This document shows, piece by piece, positions 1 through 9,607 of a DNA stretch of 64,000 bases. The stretch is from positions 62,001-126,000 of the forward strand of contig NZ_JH815193.1 in the NCBI RefSeq assembly GCF_000296405.1, written 5' to 3'. The stretch comes from Corynebacterium otitidis ATCC 51513. Lineage in GTDB: Bacteria; Actinomycetota; Actinomycetes; Mycobacteriales; Mycobacteriaceae. Within the stretch, counting starts at the first letter, position 1. Every line of letters begins with the position of its first letter. A program made the translations under genes and the position numbers. Under the pieces are notes generated by a model. That model was not told where the DNA came from. It saw nothing but the letters and a program-made list of their open reading frames with translations, and made no database searches.

Positions 1-86
1 GATGAGCAGCAATATAGGCACGCCGTCCAGCCTATCCGGCCGGGGTCGGGCTCCTCGAGGCGCGAGCCTGTGATCGGCGTTCGCCC

Positions 87-1208
87 TTAGCGAAGGACCC
101 GCGGGTTGGCGTTGAGGTGCTCGACGCCGTTGGCCGTGACGGTGACGATGTCCTCGATGCGCGCCCCGTAGCGGCCGCGCAGGTAGATCCCCGGCTCGAT
201 GGAGAAGCACATCCCCTCGCGCAGCGGCACCTCGGAGCCGGGCAGGAGGAAGGGTTCCTCGTGGCCGGCGAGCCCGATGCCGTGGCCGAGCCGGTGGAAG
301 AACGCGTCGCCGAAGCCGGCGGCCTCGATGACGTCGCGGGCGGCGGCGTCGACCGAGCCTGCGGCGACACCCGGGCGCGCGGCCTTGGCGGCCGCGGCGA
401 AGGCCTCCTCGAGGACCTCGTAGAGGTGGCGCTCCTCCTTAGAGAGGGACTCTGGGTCCCCGCCGACGACGTAGGTGCGGGTGCAGTCGGAGTGGTAGCC
501 CACCCCGAAGCTCCCGCCGAGGTCGACGACGACGAGGTCGCCCTCGCTCAAGATCCGGTCGGAGTGCGAGTGGTGCGGGTTCGCGCCGTTGGGCCCGGAG
601 CCGACGATGACGAAGTCGACCTCGTCGTGCTCGGCGCGGATGAGCCGGTCGAGCTCCGCGGCGACCTCGTTCTCGGTGCGCCCGGGGATGAGCAGGTCGG
701 GCACGCGGGCGTGGACGGCGTCGATGGCGCGGGCCGCGCCGCGCAGCTGCTCGATTTCGTCGGGCTCCTTGACAACGAAGAGCTCGGCGAGCGCGCTCGT
801 CGCGAGGCGCGCCTCGCGGCCGGGAAGCTTCTCCATCAACGGGAGGAGGTGGTCGGCGGTGAGCGACGCGCCGTAGCCCACGGGGCCGGGCGCCTCGCCG
901 AGGCGGTCCGCGGCCAGCTGGTGGGCGTCGTCCCCGTCGCGCCAGGCAAGCACGTCGACATCGAGGCCGGGCACGGCCGACTCGTCGAGGTCCGCGAGGT
1001 CAGTCTCGGGGCTGACTACCGCGGGCCTGCCCTCGGCGGGGATCACCAGCGCGGTGAGCCGCTCGTGCGAGGAGGCCTTCGAGCCGAGCAGGTACTCGAA
1101 GTCCGCGCCGGTACCGATGATGAGGCCGGCCAGGCCGTCGCGGCGGCACACCTCGGCCGCCTTGTCCAGGCGCCGGGCGTAGGTATCGGTGTCGAATAGC
1201 GCTGTCAT
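87..1208 (-). CDS. pepQ: M24 family Xaa-Pro dipeptidase/aminopeptidase
   Basis: Cytosolic dinuclear metallopeptidase of the pita-bread (M24) fold, expected to cleave Xaa-Pro bonds in short peptides. It is 373 aa. The creatinase-type N-terminal domain fills about the first 140 residues and the catalytic domain the rest. All five metal ligands are visible: Asp in VVVDLGG, Asp in HSDCTRT, His309 in HRLGHGIG, Glu338 in SIEPGIY and Glu352 in ARIED. The start MTALFDTD is the first in-frame ATG. It sits beside helY and a small membrane protein as Rv2089c (pepE) does in M. tuberculosis. Substrate choice (dipeptidase or aminopeptidase P) cannot be read from sequence, so the symbol is provisional. Confidence 0.93.
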   Translation of the reverse strand: MTALFDTDTYARRLDKAAEVCRRDGLAGLIIGTGADFEYLLGSKASSHERLTALVIPAEGRPAVVSPETDLADLDESAVPGLDVDVLAWRDGDDAHQLAADRLGEAPGPVGYGASLTADHLLPLMEKLPGREARLATSALAELFVVKEPDEIEQLRGAARAIDAVHARVPDLLIPGRTENEVAAELDRLIRAEHDEVDFVIVGSGPNGANPHHSHSDRILSEGDLVVVDLGGSFGVGYHSDCTRTYVVGGDPESLSKEERHLYEVLEEAFAAAAKAARPGVAAGSVDAAARDVIEAAGFGDAFFHRLGHGIGLAGHEEPFLLPGSEVPLREGMCFSIEPGIYLRGRYGARIEDIVTVTANGVEHLNANPRVLR

Positions 1209-1299
1209 GACCGCCCACGATAGCCCCGCGGCTGAAGGCGGGTGTGCGCCGCCCGGCTCGCGGGGCCCGGGGAGCGTGCGCCTCGCGCGGGTGCTCGCA

Positions 1300-1588
1300 C
1301 TAAGCAGTATCGGCGTTGGCCTCGAGCCCGAGGACCCGGGTGATGCGTTCGGCGGCGTCGTCGCTGCTACACGAGACGATGACGGGCATGCGGGTGAGCC
1401 GCTCGACCTTGATGAGTGGCGTGCCGGCGGCGAACAGGATGCCCATCGGGTGCCACATCACTCCGAAGAGCCACCTCGTAGCCCACGGCGAGCCGCGTCG
1501 GCAACGGGGCGAAGACGATCGATCTGACGTTCTCGCCCTGCCCATCCGAGGCGGAACCGGCGCTTAGTTCGGGCCGCTGCGAGGCCAT
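1300..1588 (-). pseudogene. Small gene relic with a probable frameshift
   Basis: Two overlapping minus-strand frames each look protein-like over only half their length. The upstream frame starts MASQRPELSAG near 1588 and reads sensibly to about ALRSDV. The downstream frame reads sensibly from about MGILFAAGTPLIKVERL to a stop at 1300 (ending EANADTA). Joining them near 1455 gives one protein of roughly 96 aa. I do not recognise the family. A single-base frameshift, in the genome or in the read, is the simplest explanation. Chance open frames in high-GC DNA are the alternative. Confidence 0.35.
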
Positions 1589-1663
1589 GCGGCCGATCCT
1601 AGCGTGCCGTGTCCCCCTCGCGGCGGCGCTGTGCGCGCCCGATTCGAGGGGTCGGCGAACCGG

Positions 1664-1981
1664 CTAGCTCCCGGCGAGGCTCGCGCCGAGGTAGTACACC
1701 GCGACGGTGAGCAGGGCGCTCAGCGCGATGGCGGCAACCACGGCGATCGCCGCGACGGTGCCGCTCCGTGGCTTTGGCCTGGTCTGCACCCAGCCGAGCG
1801 CCGCGGCGATGCCGAGGCCGGCGCCGGCGACGAGCGAGTAGGAGACCTCTCCCCCGATGCCGCGGCCGAGCGCCCGGTAGAGCACGACGACGATCCAGAT
1901 GAGCCCGGTCCCGAGCGCCACCCAGGCCGCCGGCCACCAGTCAAGGTTCCTGGCGCCCGGTGCTGGCTCGGTCGTCGTCAT
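1664..1981 (-). CDS. Small integral membrane protein (Rv2091c-like position)
   Basis: Protein of 105 aa with three or four hydrophobic segments (WWPAAWVALGTGLIWIVVVLY; SYSLVAGAGLGIAAALGWV; TVAAIAVVAAIALSALLTVAVYYL) separated by short polar loops. The start MTTTEPAPG at 1981 is preferred over an upstream ATG because GGAGG lies 9 bases before it. No catalytic motif is visible. It lies directly downstream of helY, the position of Rv2091c in M. tuberculosis. Function unknown. Confidence 0.8.
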   Translation of the reverse strand: MTTTEPAPGARNLDWWPAAWVALGTGLIWIVVVLYRALGRGIGGEVSYSLVAGAGLGIAAALGWVQTRPKPRSGTVAAIAVVAAIALSALLTVAVYYLGASLAGS

Positions 1982-2136
1982 GGCGTTATCCCTCCGCGCG
2001 TCGTCGCTTTTTCGCCGGCTCCGTTGTCCCGACGGGCCGAAAACTCGTTTCCCCACCAGGCTAGCGGCGATCCAGCGCGGTTTCGGGCGTCGCGGGAATC
2101 GTTATCGAATCGTTAGCCTTGGCGAACCACGTCTGG

Positions 2137-4890
2137 CTAGTGGCCGATGGCGACGACGCCGCGGCGGATAGCGTCGATCGCCTGGCGGGCGCGGCGGCGG
2201 GTCTCGGGGGCATAAGCCGTCGCCGCGACCTGCTCGAGGAGGTCGACCGCCTGGCGGCACCAGCGCACGAAGTCGCCCGGGGTGAGTTCCGCGCCGCACT
2301 CGCGGGCCGCGGCGAGGCAGTAGTCGAGCGGCGCGCCGGCGGTCCACTGGTGCAGCGCGAGCGCGAACGCCGAGTCGGGCGCAGGGCTCGCCGGCAGGCG
2401 GCGCGAGTCTTCTTGTGCGGCGATCTCCTGCCAGACCTCGACGGTGCGCGACATCGCCTCGGCCATCGCCTCGCCCGCGGCCTGCGGCACCCCGTCGGAG
2501 GCCTTGCGGTTCTCAAAGGAGCACAGGGAGACCACCCCGGCGAGCTCCGCGGGGTCGAGGCCGTCCCACACGCCGCGCTTGAGACACTCAGCGACGACGA
2601 GGTCGAGGCTCGAGTGGATGCGCGCGAGGCGCTCCCCATCCTCGGTGGCGCGCGGCTCCTCGCCGCCCTCGACGTAGCCGAGCGACTCGAGCAGGCCTAA
2701 GATGCGGCGGAACTTGCGGGCCAGGGTGTCGGAGTGCTCGGCCTGGCGCCGCTCGAGGTCCGCGATGTCCGCGCGCAGCCGGACGAGCTGCTCGGCTGGG
2801 CGGGTGAGGCGCTCGCGGTGGTTCGCGGGCCACGAGTGGGCGGGGTGGTTGCGCAGCTCCTCACGCAGCGCCTTCGCCTCGGCGCTGGGCCGCACCCGGG
2901 GCCTGGTACGCATCTTCTTCGGTCGCCCGAAGCTCTGTCGCTTGAACACGCCGGTGATGTAGCGCTTCTGGCCGCGCGGGTTGCGCGAGATACCGCGGGG
3001 CAGCCTCATGTGGCCGAGGCGCTGCGGCGCGGCGGAAAGCTCCCGGGTGCCGACGCGGCCGGTCCAGCCGGCCTCCGTGACGATCAGCGGGCGCGGGTCG
3101 TCGGGGCGACCGGCGGGCTTGACGACGACGGCGAGGCTCGGGCGCTTCTGGGTGGGAAGGGCGACGACGTCCCCGAGCTGGAGCTTCGCCAAAAGCCTGG
3201 TGATCTCCTTGCGGTGCTCCTCGTTGGCGGCGCGGCGGTGGCGCTTCTCCTCCTTGGAGAGCCGCACCCTGATGTCGGAGTATTCGACGAGCAGCGCGGC
3301 GGGGTCGTCGCCGGGCAGGCCCGCGGCGGCGACCTGCCGGTCGAGGTCGACCTCCCGCTCGTTGGCCTCTGCTGTCTTGCGGTCGATCTCGCGGGCCCGG
3401 TCGACGACGGTGCCGTCGGCCTGGAACTGGGCGAACGACTCCTCGAGGAGCTCGATGCCGCGCTCGAAGCCCAAGGTGCCGAGCAGGTTGATGGACATGT
3501 TGTAGCCGGGCTGGAAGGTGGAGACCAGCGGGTAGGTGCGCGTCGAGGCGAGACCGGCGGCGGCCTCGACGTCGAGGCCCGGGGACCACTGCACGACCGC
3601 GTGGCCGACCTCGTCGATGCCGCGCCTGCCCGCCCGGCCAGTGAGCTGCGTGTACTCCGCGGGCGTGAGGTCGGCGTGGGTCTCGCCGTTGAACTTCACG
3701 AGCCGCTCGAGGACGACGCTGCGCGCCGGCATGTTGATCCCAAGCGCGAGGGTCTCGGTGGCGAAGACGACGCGCACGAGCCCCTTGACGAAGAGCTCCT
3801 CGACGATGTGGCGAAAAGCGGGCAGAAGGCCCGCATGGTGGGCGGCGAAGCCGCGCATGAGCGCGCCCTTCCACGCGCGGAAGCCTAAGACCTCGAGGTC
3901 GGCCTCGTCGATGCCGGCGACGCCCTCGTCGACGATGCGGCCGATCTCGGCGGCCTCGGCCTTGGTGGTGAGGCTGAGCCGGCTGCGCGCGCACTGGAAG
4001 AGCGCCTTGTCGCAGCCCGAGCGGGAGAACACGAAGAAGATCGCCGGCAGCATGCTCGCCTGCTCAAGCGCGCGGACGATCTCGGGGCGGCCGGCGGGCT
4101 TCGCGCCGCGCGCCCGGTCGCGGCGCGGGTTGTGCTTCCCGCCGCGGCGCTCGTAGCGGGCCTCGGAGCGCTGCCCGTCGATGCTCGCGCCGGCCTTCGC
4201 GACGGCGCGCACGAGCTCCTCGGAGAGCTCCCCGCCGACCCCGTTAGCGTCCGTGGTGCCGGGCTCGAACATGGGGTGCACGCGGGTGCCGACGAGCATC
4301 CACTGATTGAGCGGCACGGGGCGGTCCTCGGCGACGATGACGTCGGTGTCGCCGCGCACGGCGTTGAGCCAGCGGCCGAACTCCTCCGAGTTCGAGACCG
4401 TCGCCGAAAGCCCCACGACGCTCACCGACTCGGGCAGGTTGAGGATGACCTCCTCCCACACCGGGCCGCGGGAGCGGTCGGCGAGGTAGTGGATCTCGTC
4501 CATGACCACATAAGAGAGGTGCTCGAGCGCGGGGCTCGAGGCGTAGAGCATGTTGCGCAGCACCTCGGTGGTCATGACGACGACGTCCGCGTCGGCGTTG
4601 ATCGACTGGTCGCCGGTGAGCAGCCCGATCGCGTCCTCGCCGTAGGTGTCCTGGAAGTCGTGGAACTTCTGGTTGCTCAGCGCCTTGATCGGGGTGGTGT
4701 AGAAGCACTTCGTGCCGTGGGCGAGCGCCAGGGAGACCGCGAACTCTCCGACGACGGTCTTGCCCGCGCCGGTCGGGGCGCACACGAGCACCCCGCGGCC
4801 CTCCTCGAGGGCGCGGGCGCCGCGGCGCTGGAAGTCGTCGAGCGGGTAGGACTGGCGGCGCTCAAACTCGGGGAGGTGGTCCATGGCCAC
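2137..4890 (-). CDS. helY: DExH-box RNA helicase HelY (Ski2/Mtr4-like)
   Basis: ATP-dependent superfamily 2 helicase, expected to unwind structured RNA in the cytosol. It is 917 aa. Motif I is APTGAGKT (residues about 38-45), motif II is MDEIHYLAD (DExH class), motif III is LSATVSN and motif VI is TGRAGRRGID. The long C-terminal region (from about residue 470) is the Ski2/DSHCT-type extension typical of actinobacterial HelY. It is the last clear member of a minus-strand run behind tatA-tatC, with 12 bp to tatC, the arrangement of Rv2092c-Rv2094c. The ATP-binding and hydrolysis motifs look intact. Confidence 0.95.
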   Translation of the reverse strand: MAMDHLPEFERRQSYPLDDFQRRGARALEEGRGVLVCAPTGAGKTVVGEFAVSLALAHGTKCFYTTPIKALSNQKFHDFQDTYGEDAIGLLTGDQSINADADVVVMTTEVLRNMLYASSPALEHLSYVVMDEIHYLADRSRGPVWEEVILNLPESVSVVGLSATVSNSEEFGRWLNAVRGDTDVIVAEDRPVPLNQWMLVGTRVHPMFEPGTTDANGVGGELSEELVRAVAKAGASIDGQRSEARYERRGGKHNPRRDRARGAKPAGRPEIVRALEQASMLPAIFFVFSRSGCDKALFQCARSRLSLTTKAEAAEIGRIVDEGVAGIDEADLEVLGFRAWKGALMRGFAAHHAGLLPAFRHIVEELFVKGLVRVVFATETLALGINMPARSVVLERLVKFNGETHADLTPAEYTQLTGRAGRRGIDEVGHAVVQWSPGLDVEAAAGLASTRTYPLVSTFQPGYNMSINLLGTLGFERGIELLEESFAQFQADGTVVDRAREIDRKTAEANEREVDLDRQVAAAGLPGDDPAALLVEYSDIRVRLSKEEKRHRRAANEEHRKEITRLLAKLQLGDVVALPTQKRPSLAVVVKPAGRPDDPRPLIVTEAGWTGRVGTRELSAAPQRLGHMRLPRGISRNPRGQKRYITGVFKRQSFGRPKKMRTRPRVRPSAEAKALREELRNHPAHSWPANHRERLTRPAEQLVRLRADIADLERRQAEHSDTLARKFRRILGLLESLGYVEGGEEPRATEDGERLARIHSSLDLVVAECLKRGVWDGLDPAELAGVVSLCSFENRKASDGVPQAAGEAMAEAMSRTVEVWQEIAAQEDSRRLPASPAPDSAFALALHQWTAGAPLDYCLAAARECGAELTPGDFVRWCRQAVDLLEQVAATAYAPETRRRARQAIDAIRRGVVAIGH

Positions 4891-4902
4891 CCACGCTACC
4901 GC

Positions 4903-5919
4903 CTAGAGCACGTCGGAATAGTCGCCGGCCTGGCCGCCGTCCCAGCGCCGAGACGAGTTCGCCGGCGCCCCGATGCCGCCGGGCCGGGAGATCGGCGCGG
5001 GCCTGGAAATGCCTCCGGCGCCGCCCAGCGGTGCGGGCCGATCGATCGGGCCGGAGGCCTCGTCGTCGGAGAGCGCCGAGTAGTCCGGGGAGTTCTTCTT
5101 GCGGCGCCGGTCGTTGAGCCGGCAGATCTGCAGCGCGATCTCGACGAGCACGTAGATCGACGTGCCGAGCAGCAGCATCGAGTAGGGGTCGCCGGTGGGG
5201 GTGGCGACCGCGGCGAAGCAGTAGGCCGCGACGATGATGAAGCGCCGCTTGCCCTTCAAGGCCTCGTACTCGAGCACGCCGACGAGGTTGAGCATGACGA
5301 GCAAAAGGGGGATCTCGAAGCTCACCCCGAAGATGAGCAGCAGGGCGAGCAGAAAGTTGAAGTAGCGCTCACCGGTTAAGGCCGCCACCTGCGACTCGTC
5401 GCCGATGGTGAGGAGGAACTCGAGCCCGTAGCCCACCACGAGCAGCGCGAGCGCCGCGCCGAGCACGAAGAGCGCCACGGCGATCGTGACGAAGAGGATG
5501 GTGAAGCGGCGCTCGCCCTTCTTCAGGCCCGGGGTGATAAACGCCCAGATCTCGTAGAGCCACACCGGTGAGGCGAACACCGCGCCGACGAGCGTGGCGA
5601 CCTTGAGGCGCAGCTTGAGCATCTCGAAGGGGCTGGTGGCGAGCAGGCGGCACTGCCCGCCGATGTCGATGCGCTTCTCGGGCGGAAGCGCGCAGTAGGG
5701 CTGCCGGAGGATCTCGCCGAGGCTGGGCAGCGGGCCGGGCGCCCACTGGTACCACACAAAGGCGACGATGCCGCCGACGAGAAGCGCGAAGACCGAGACC
5801 ACGAGCCTGGAGCGCAGCTCCTTCAAGTGCCCCATGAGCGGCATCTCGCCTTTGGGGTTGCGGCCGCGGCGCCGGCGCAGCAGCCGGCGGCGGGCGGGCG
5901 TGGTCTCGGCCTCGGACAC
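4903..5919 (-). CDS. tatC: Sec-independent protein translocase TatC
   Basis: Core receptor of the twin-arginine translocase, binding RR signal peptides of folded proteins at the cytoplasmic membrane. It is 338 aa with six hydrophobic segments and the conserved N-terminal MGHLKELRSRL motif, in which the Glu and Arg contact the signal peptide. The start is GTG (MSEAETTPARRR). The Pro/Gly-rich tail of about 70 residues is a corynebacterial-type cytoplasmic extension. It lies 21 bp downstream of tatA, so the two are probably cotranscribed with pafBC. Confidence 0.97.
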   Translation of the reverse strand: MSEAETTPARRRLLRRRRGRNPKGEMPLMGHLKELRSRLVVSVFALLVGGIVAFVWYQWAPGPLPSLGEILRQPYCALPPEKRIDIGGQCRLLATSPFEMLKLRLKVATLVGAVFASPVWLYEIWAFITPGLKKGERRFTILFVTIAVALFVLGAALALLVVGYGLEFLLTIGDESQVAALTGERYFNFLLALLLIFGVSFEIPLLLVMLNLVGVLEYEALKGKRRFIIVAAYCFAAVATPTGDPYSMLLLGTSIYVLVEIALQICRLNDRRRKKNSPDYSALSDDEASGPIDRPAPLGGAGGISRPAPISRPGGIGAPANSSRRWDGGQAGDYSDVL

Positions 5920-5940
5920 GGTGACGCGGACGCGGGCCCT

Positions 5941-6174
5941 CTAGGAGTTGCGGTCCTCGCCGCGGGGCGCGTCCACCTCGCGCGCGGCCTCGCCCTGGCC
6001 GTCGCGCTCCCCGTCGGAGGAGTTCTTGCCGTCGTTGCTCATCTCGCTGACCTCGGACTTGAAGATCCGCATCGAGCGCCCGATGGAGCGCGCGGCGTCG
6101 GGCAACTTCTTCGCGCCGAAGAGCACGACGATGAGCAGGACGATGATGAGCAGCTGTGCCGGACCAACGGTCAT
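5941..6174 (-). CDS. tatA: Sec-independent protein translocase TatA
   Basis: Pore-forming Tat subunit of 77 aa. One N-terminal membrane helix ([21 protein letters not shown]) contains the conserved FGAKKLP hinge. It is followed by an amphipathic helix ([17 protein letters not shown]) and an acidic, polar tail. The start MTVGPAQ at 6174 is chosen over an ORF start 26 codons upstream because the family begins directly before the membrane helix. It lies 4 bp after pafC. TatB is not seen in the window. Confidence 0.96.
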   Translation of the reverse strand: MTVGPAQLLIIVLLIVVLFGAKKLPDAARSIGRSMRIFKSEVSEMSNDGKNSSDGERDGQGEAAREVDAPRGEDRNS

Positions 6175-6178
6175 GGGG

Positions 6179-7183
6179 TTAATCCGATCCTTCCGCGGTT
6201 GGCGTGGGTGAATCACCCCCACTATAGGCCTCGAGCGCGGCCCGCGCCGCATCGTCGACCGCGCGGGCGAGCCCGATGGGCCCGGCGAGCGCGATCCGGT
6301 CGCCGTTCTCGAGGAGGAAACGCGTCGCCCACTCGCGCCGCGCCACGGGCAGGCTCGCCTCGAGCCAGCCGTCGGCGGCCTCGCCGGCGACGTCGATCGG
6401 CGCGTAGTCCGCGAGCCACGCCGCCTCGCGGCGGATCCTCACCCGCGCGGTCTCCCCTGCCTTGTCCTTGAGCTCGAAGGGGTCAGCCTCGTCGATGTCG
6501 TCGGCGCCCGCCACCGGTTCGGCCGGCGCGTCGAGGACCTCGGGGTCGGCCATGCGGGAGAGCTTGAACCAGCGCGCCTCGCCCGCGTCGTGGTCGTGGG
6601 CAAAGAGGTACTGGCCCCCGTCGTGGTTGAGCAGCCGGCCCGGGCTGAGCTCCCGCCGCGAGCGCCGGTCGCTCGAGGCCGTGTAGTAGGTCACGGCTAT
6701 CCGGCGGGAGCCCTCGAGCGCCTCGACGACCGCGGTGCGCGCCGCCTCCTCGGGGCCGGGCTCGTCCCCGGCGTCGAGGTCGTCGATCGCGGCGCCCCCG
6801 GCCAGCGGGGCGATCTTCCCCGCCGCGGAGCGCACCGCCCCGGCGGCCCGCGGGGAGACGGAGTCGACGACGTCGTGGAGGACGACGAGCAGCATCGCCG
6901 CCTCGAAGGGCGTGAGCCTCATCGGGCGGTCGAGGCCCTGCGGGTTGATCACCGTCACCGCCCTGGGGTCCGGGTCGAGGTCGATTAAGTCGCCGTGCGC
7001 GTAGCCGGGCACCCCGCAGGTCCACAGCTCCCAGAGGATGTCCTGGATGTCCGGCCCGTCGACGCCGAGCTCCTCGCCCGCCTCGAAGACGGTGGCTCCC
7101 TCGTGGTTGGCGAAGTAGGCCAGGACGTTGAGCGCGAGGCTTAGGTCCTCGAGCGCGTCGCGGCCCGCGGGTTTCTTAGCCAT
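6179..7183 (-). CDS. pafC: PafC, WYL-domain transcriptional regulator subunit
   Basis: Partner of PafB in the heterodimeric activator of the LexA/RecA-independent DNA-damage response of actinobacteria. It is 334 aa, with an N-terminal winged-helix segment ([28 protein letters not shown] region), a central WYL domain starting near [21 protein letters not shown], and a C-terminal WCX-type domain. Its ATG overlaps the end of pafB by 8 bp, so the two are translationally coupled. The location next to pafA gave the family its name (proteasome accessory factor), but it acts in transcription, not pupylation. Confidence 0.93.
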   Translation of the reverse strand: MAKKPAGRDALEDLSLALNVLAYFANHEGATVFEAGEELGVDGPDIQDILWELWTCGVPGYAHGDLIDLDPDPRAVTVINPQGLDRPMRLTPFEAAMLLVVLHDVVDSVSPRAAGAVRSAAGKIAPLAGGAAIDDLDAGDEPGPEEAARTAVVEALEGSRRIAVTYYTASSDRRSRRELSPGRLLNHDGGQYLFAHDHDAGEARWFKLSRMADPEVLDAPAEPVAGADDIDEADPFELKDKAGETARVRIRREAAWLADYAPIDVAGEAADGWLEASLPVARREWATRFLLENGDRIALAGPIGLARAVDDAARAALEAYSGGDSPTPTAEGSD

Positions 7184-8171
7184 GAAGCACTTCCTTTGCT
7201 GCGGCGAGCTGGCGCTCGAGGAGCGCGACGACGTCGCCGCGGGCGTCTATGGGTTCCTCGAGGACCGCGTCGGCCCCCAGCCCCGCGCACGTGCGCACGA
7301 GCCAGTCGCGGTCGACGTCCACGAGCCTCACCATCCCCGTCTCGTTTTCGGGCGGGGCCTCTGCGGCGCTGCGGCGCAGCTCGTGGGCCGCGCCGGCCGC
7401 GACCCGCACCCTCGCGTCGACGAGCTCGCGGCCCAGGCGCCTCGTGCCGCGCACGATCTCGCCGATGTCCTCCCCGCGGTGCGGGTGCTCGGCGGGCACG
7501 CCCGCGTCGCGGAAGCCGGAGGTGCGCACGAGCCGAAACGCCCTCGGCGCCTCCCGGTCGACGTCGAAGCCCACGAGGTAGAGGCGCCGCTCGTGGATCG
7601 CGACGCGCCACGGGTCCATGACGCGGGGCTGGGGCTCCCCCACCGGGTCCTGGTGGTAGTCGAAGTTCAGGCGGCGCCCGCCGCGGATGGCGCGCAGCAC
7701 GATGTCGAGGTCGCGGCGCCCGAGCCTCGCGAAGTCCCCGGCGTTGTGGGCGCGCGCCTCGAGCGCCGCGCCGGGGTCGACGCCCGCGCCCGCGGCGGCG
7801 AGCTTGCGCCAGCCGGAGCGCGCGAAGCCCGCGAGCTGGCCCGTCCCGGCGAGCCTCCCGGCGAGCGCGACGACGGCGGCCTCCTCGGCGTCGAGCTCGA
7901 CGTCCTGGTAGCGCTGCTCCTCGGGGCGGAGCCGGTAGGAGTTCTCCCCGGACCCGCCCACGCGGGTGATGGGCACCCCGGCCTTCGCGAGGATCTTTAG
8001 GTCCCGGCCGAGCTGCTTGCGCGCGGCGTCGCGGCCCTTGTGCCGGTAGCCCTCGACGTTCGCCGCGAGCCAGGAGGTGGGAAGCTCCTTGCCCTCGGCG
8101 TCGAGGAGCGCGAGGTAGAGGTTGATCCTGCGCTGCAGGTCGCTGGTCGAGTCGGTGGCGGCGTCTGTCAC
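7176..8171 (-). CDS. pafB: PafB, WYL-domain transcriptional regulator subunit
   Basis: First subunit of the PafBC activator, 331 aa. The N-terminal HTH region (DLQRRINLYLALLDAEGKELPTS, then GRDAARKQLGRDLKILAKAGVPI) binds DNA. The WYL core appears around GRRLNFDYHQDPVGEPQPRVMDPWRVAIHERRLYLVGFD, as expected for a ligand-sensing Sm-like fold. It lies 11 bp downstream of pafA and overlaps pafC. The order pafA-pafB-pafC-tatA-tatC is the same as Rv2097c-Rv2093c. Confidence 0.93.
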   Translation of the reverse strand: MTDAATDSTSDLQRRINLYLALLDAEGKELPTSWLAANVEGYRHKGRDAARKQLGRDLKILAKAGVPITRVGGSGENSYRLRPEEQRYQDVELDAEEAAVVALAGRLAGTGQLAGFARSGWRKLAAAGAGVDPGAALEARAHNAGDFARLGRRDLDIVLRAIRGGRRLNFDYHQDPVGEPQPRVMDPWRVAIHERRLYLVGFDVDREAPRAFRLVRTSGFRDAGVPAEHPHRGEDIGEIVRGTRRLGRELVDARVRVAAGAAHELRRSAAEAPPENETGMVRLVDVDRDWLVRTCAGLGADAVLEEPIDARGDVVALLERQLAAAKEVLHG

Positions 8172-8182
8172 GCCCTCCCAGC

Positions 8183-9601
8183 CTAGCGGGGAGTCGACGC
8201 GGCCGCCGGGAGGCGCCTAACGATCCGGTCGAGGCCCTTCGGCTCCGGCTCGAAGGGGTCGAGCAGGTCGAGGACGTGGGGCTCGGGCCGGTTGACCTTG
8301 AGGTGGGTCCAGTCGACCGCCGCGTTCGCGCCGAGCCGCTCGGCCTCGGCGACGAACCGGCCGCGCGCCGCGGCGCGGGTCGTTTCCGGCGGGTTCTCGC
8401 GGGCCGCCTCGATGGCGTCCTCGCCGATCCAACGGTTAAGAAGCCCGCGGCCCTCGAGCGCGGAGAAGAGCCCCCGGCCGGGCCTGATGTCGTGGTAGGC
8501 GAGGTCGATCTGGCGCAGCCGCGGGTGGGTCCACTCGCAGCCGAGCCGCTCCCGGTAGCGGGAAAGCAGCCGGTACTTCGCGACCCAGTCGATGTCGCGC
8601 TCGACGGCCTCGAGGTTGCCCGAGTCGAGCGCGCCGAGGACCCGCTGCCACAGCTCGACGACCCGGGCGAGCTCCTCGGTCGGGGTGCCGGCGTCGACGC
8701 GGTACTCGAGCCACTGTTCCGCGGCGTCGGCGAGCGCCTGCTGGATCTCCAGGGCGGTGACCTCTCCCCCGCCCTCGAGCGGCAGCGCGGCGCGCCCGGT
8801 GAGGTCGGCGGCGACCTCCCTGATGTGGAGCACCGGCGCGACGACGGGGAACTCGGGCACGGGGAAGCCCGCCTCGAGCATCTCGACGAGGAGCACGAGC
8901 GAGCCGACCTTGAGCGCGAGCGTGGGCTGCGCCATCGACGAGTCGCCCGAGATGACGTGCATGCGCCGGTAGCGCGAGGAGTCGGCGTGCGGCTCGTCGC
9001 GGGTGTTGATGATCGGGCGGGTGCGCGTCGTCGCAGAGGACACGCCCTCCCAGAGCTGGTCCGCGCGCTGGGAGAGCACGAAGCCCTTGCGCCCGATAAG
9101 CCCGGCGCCCGAGGTGAGCTGCCGGGTGATGAGGAACGGCAGCAGCCGCTCCCCGAGCGTCTTGAGCGTCGTGGAGCGGGCGATGAGAAGGTTCTCGTGG
9201 CAGCCGAACGAGTTGCCCAGCGCGTCGACGTTGTTCTTGAACAGGTAGACCTGCCCCTTGACGCCCTCGGCGGCCATGGCCTCCTCCGCGGCGCGCGCGA
9301 GCGCGTCCATGATGCGGTCGCCGGCGCGCTCGTGGGCGATGAGCTGGCTTAAGCTGTCGCACTCGGCGGTCGCGTACTCGGGGTGCGCGCCGACATCAAG
9401 GTAGAGCCTCGAGCCGTTGGCGAGGAACGCGTTCGAGGACTGGCGCCTGGCGACGACGGGCTTGAACATGTAGCGGGCCGTCTGCTCGGGGCCTAAGGTG
9501 CGCTGCCCGCCGTCGGAGGTGGTGATGCCGTACTCGGTCTCGATGCCTAAGATCCGGCGGCTCAGCGCCGCCTGGGGGTCGGGCGTCTCGGGGGTGGACA
9601 C
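8183..9601 (-). CDS. pafA: Pup--protein ligase PafA
   Basis: Ligase that joins the C-terminal glutamate of Pup to lysine side chains of target proteins with ATP. It is 472 aa, the normal family length. The N-terminal RILGIETEYGIT motif and the active-site segment ANGSRLYLDVGAHPEYAT (Asp69 the likely catalytic base) are intact. The start is GTG, 6 bp after the pup stop codon. The prcB/prcA proteasome genes that separate pup and pafA in mycobacteria are absent. Confidence 0.97.
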   Translation of the reverse strand: MSTPETPDPQAALSRRILGIETEYGITTSDGGQRTLGPEQTARYMFKPVVARRQSSNAFLANGSRLYLDVGAHPEYATAECDSLSQLIAHERAGDRIMDALARAAEEAMAAEGVKGQVYLFKNNVDALGNSFGCHENLLIARSTTLKTLGERLLPFLITRQLTSGAGLIGRKGFVLSQRADQLWEGVSSATTRTRPIINTRDEPHADSSRYRRMHVISGDSSMAQPTLALKVGSLVLLVEMLEAGFPVPEFPVVAPVLHIREVAADLTGRAALPLEGGGEVTALEIQQALADAAEQWLEYRVDAGTPTEELARVVELWQRVLGALDSGNLEAVERDIDWVAKYRLLSRYRERLGCEWTHPRLRQIDLAYHDIRPGRGLFSALEGRGLLNRWIGEDAIEAARENPPETTRAAARGRFVAEAERLGANAAVDWTHLKVNRPEPHVLDLLDPFEPEPKGLDRIVRRLPAAASTPR

Positions 9602-9607
9602 GGCTGG

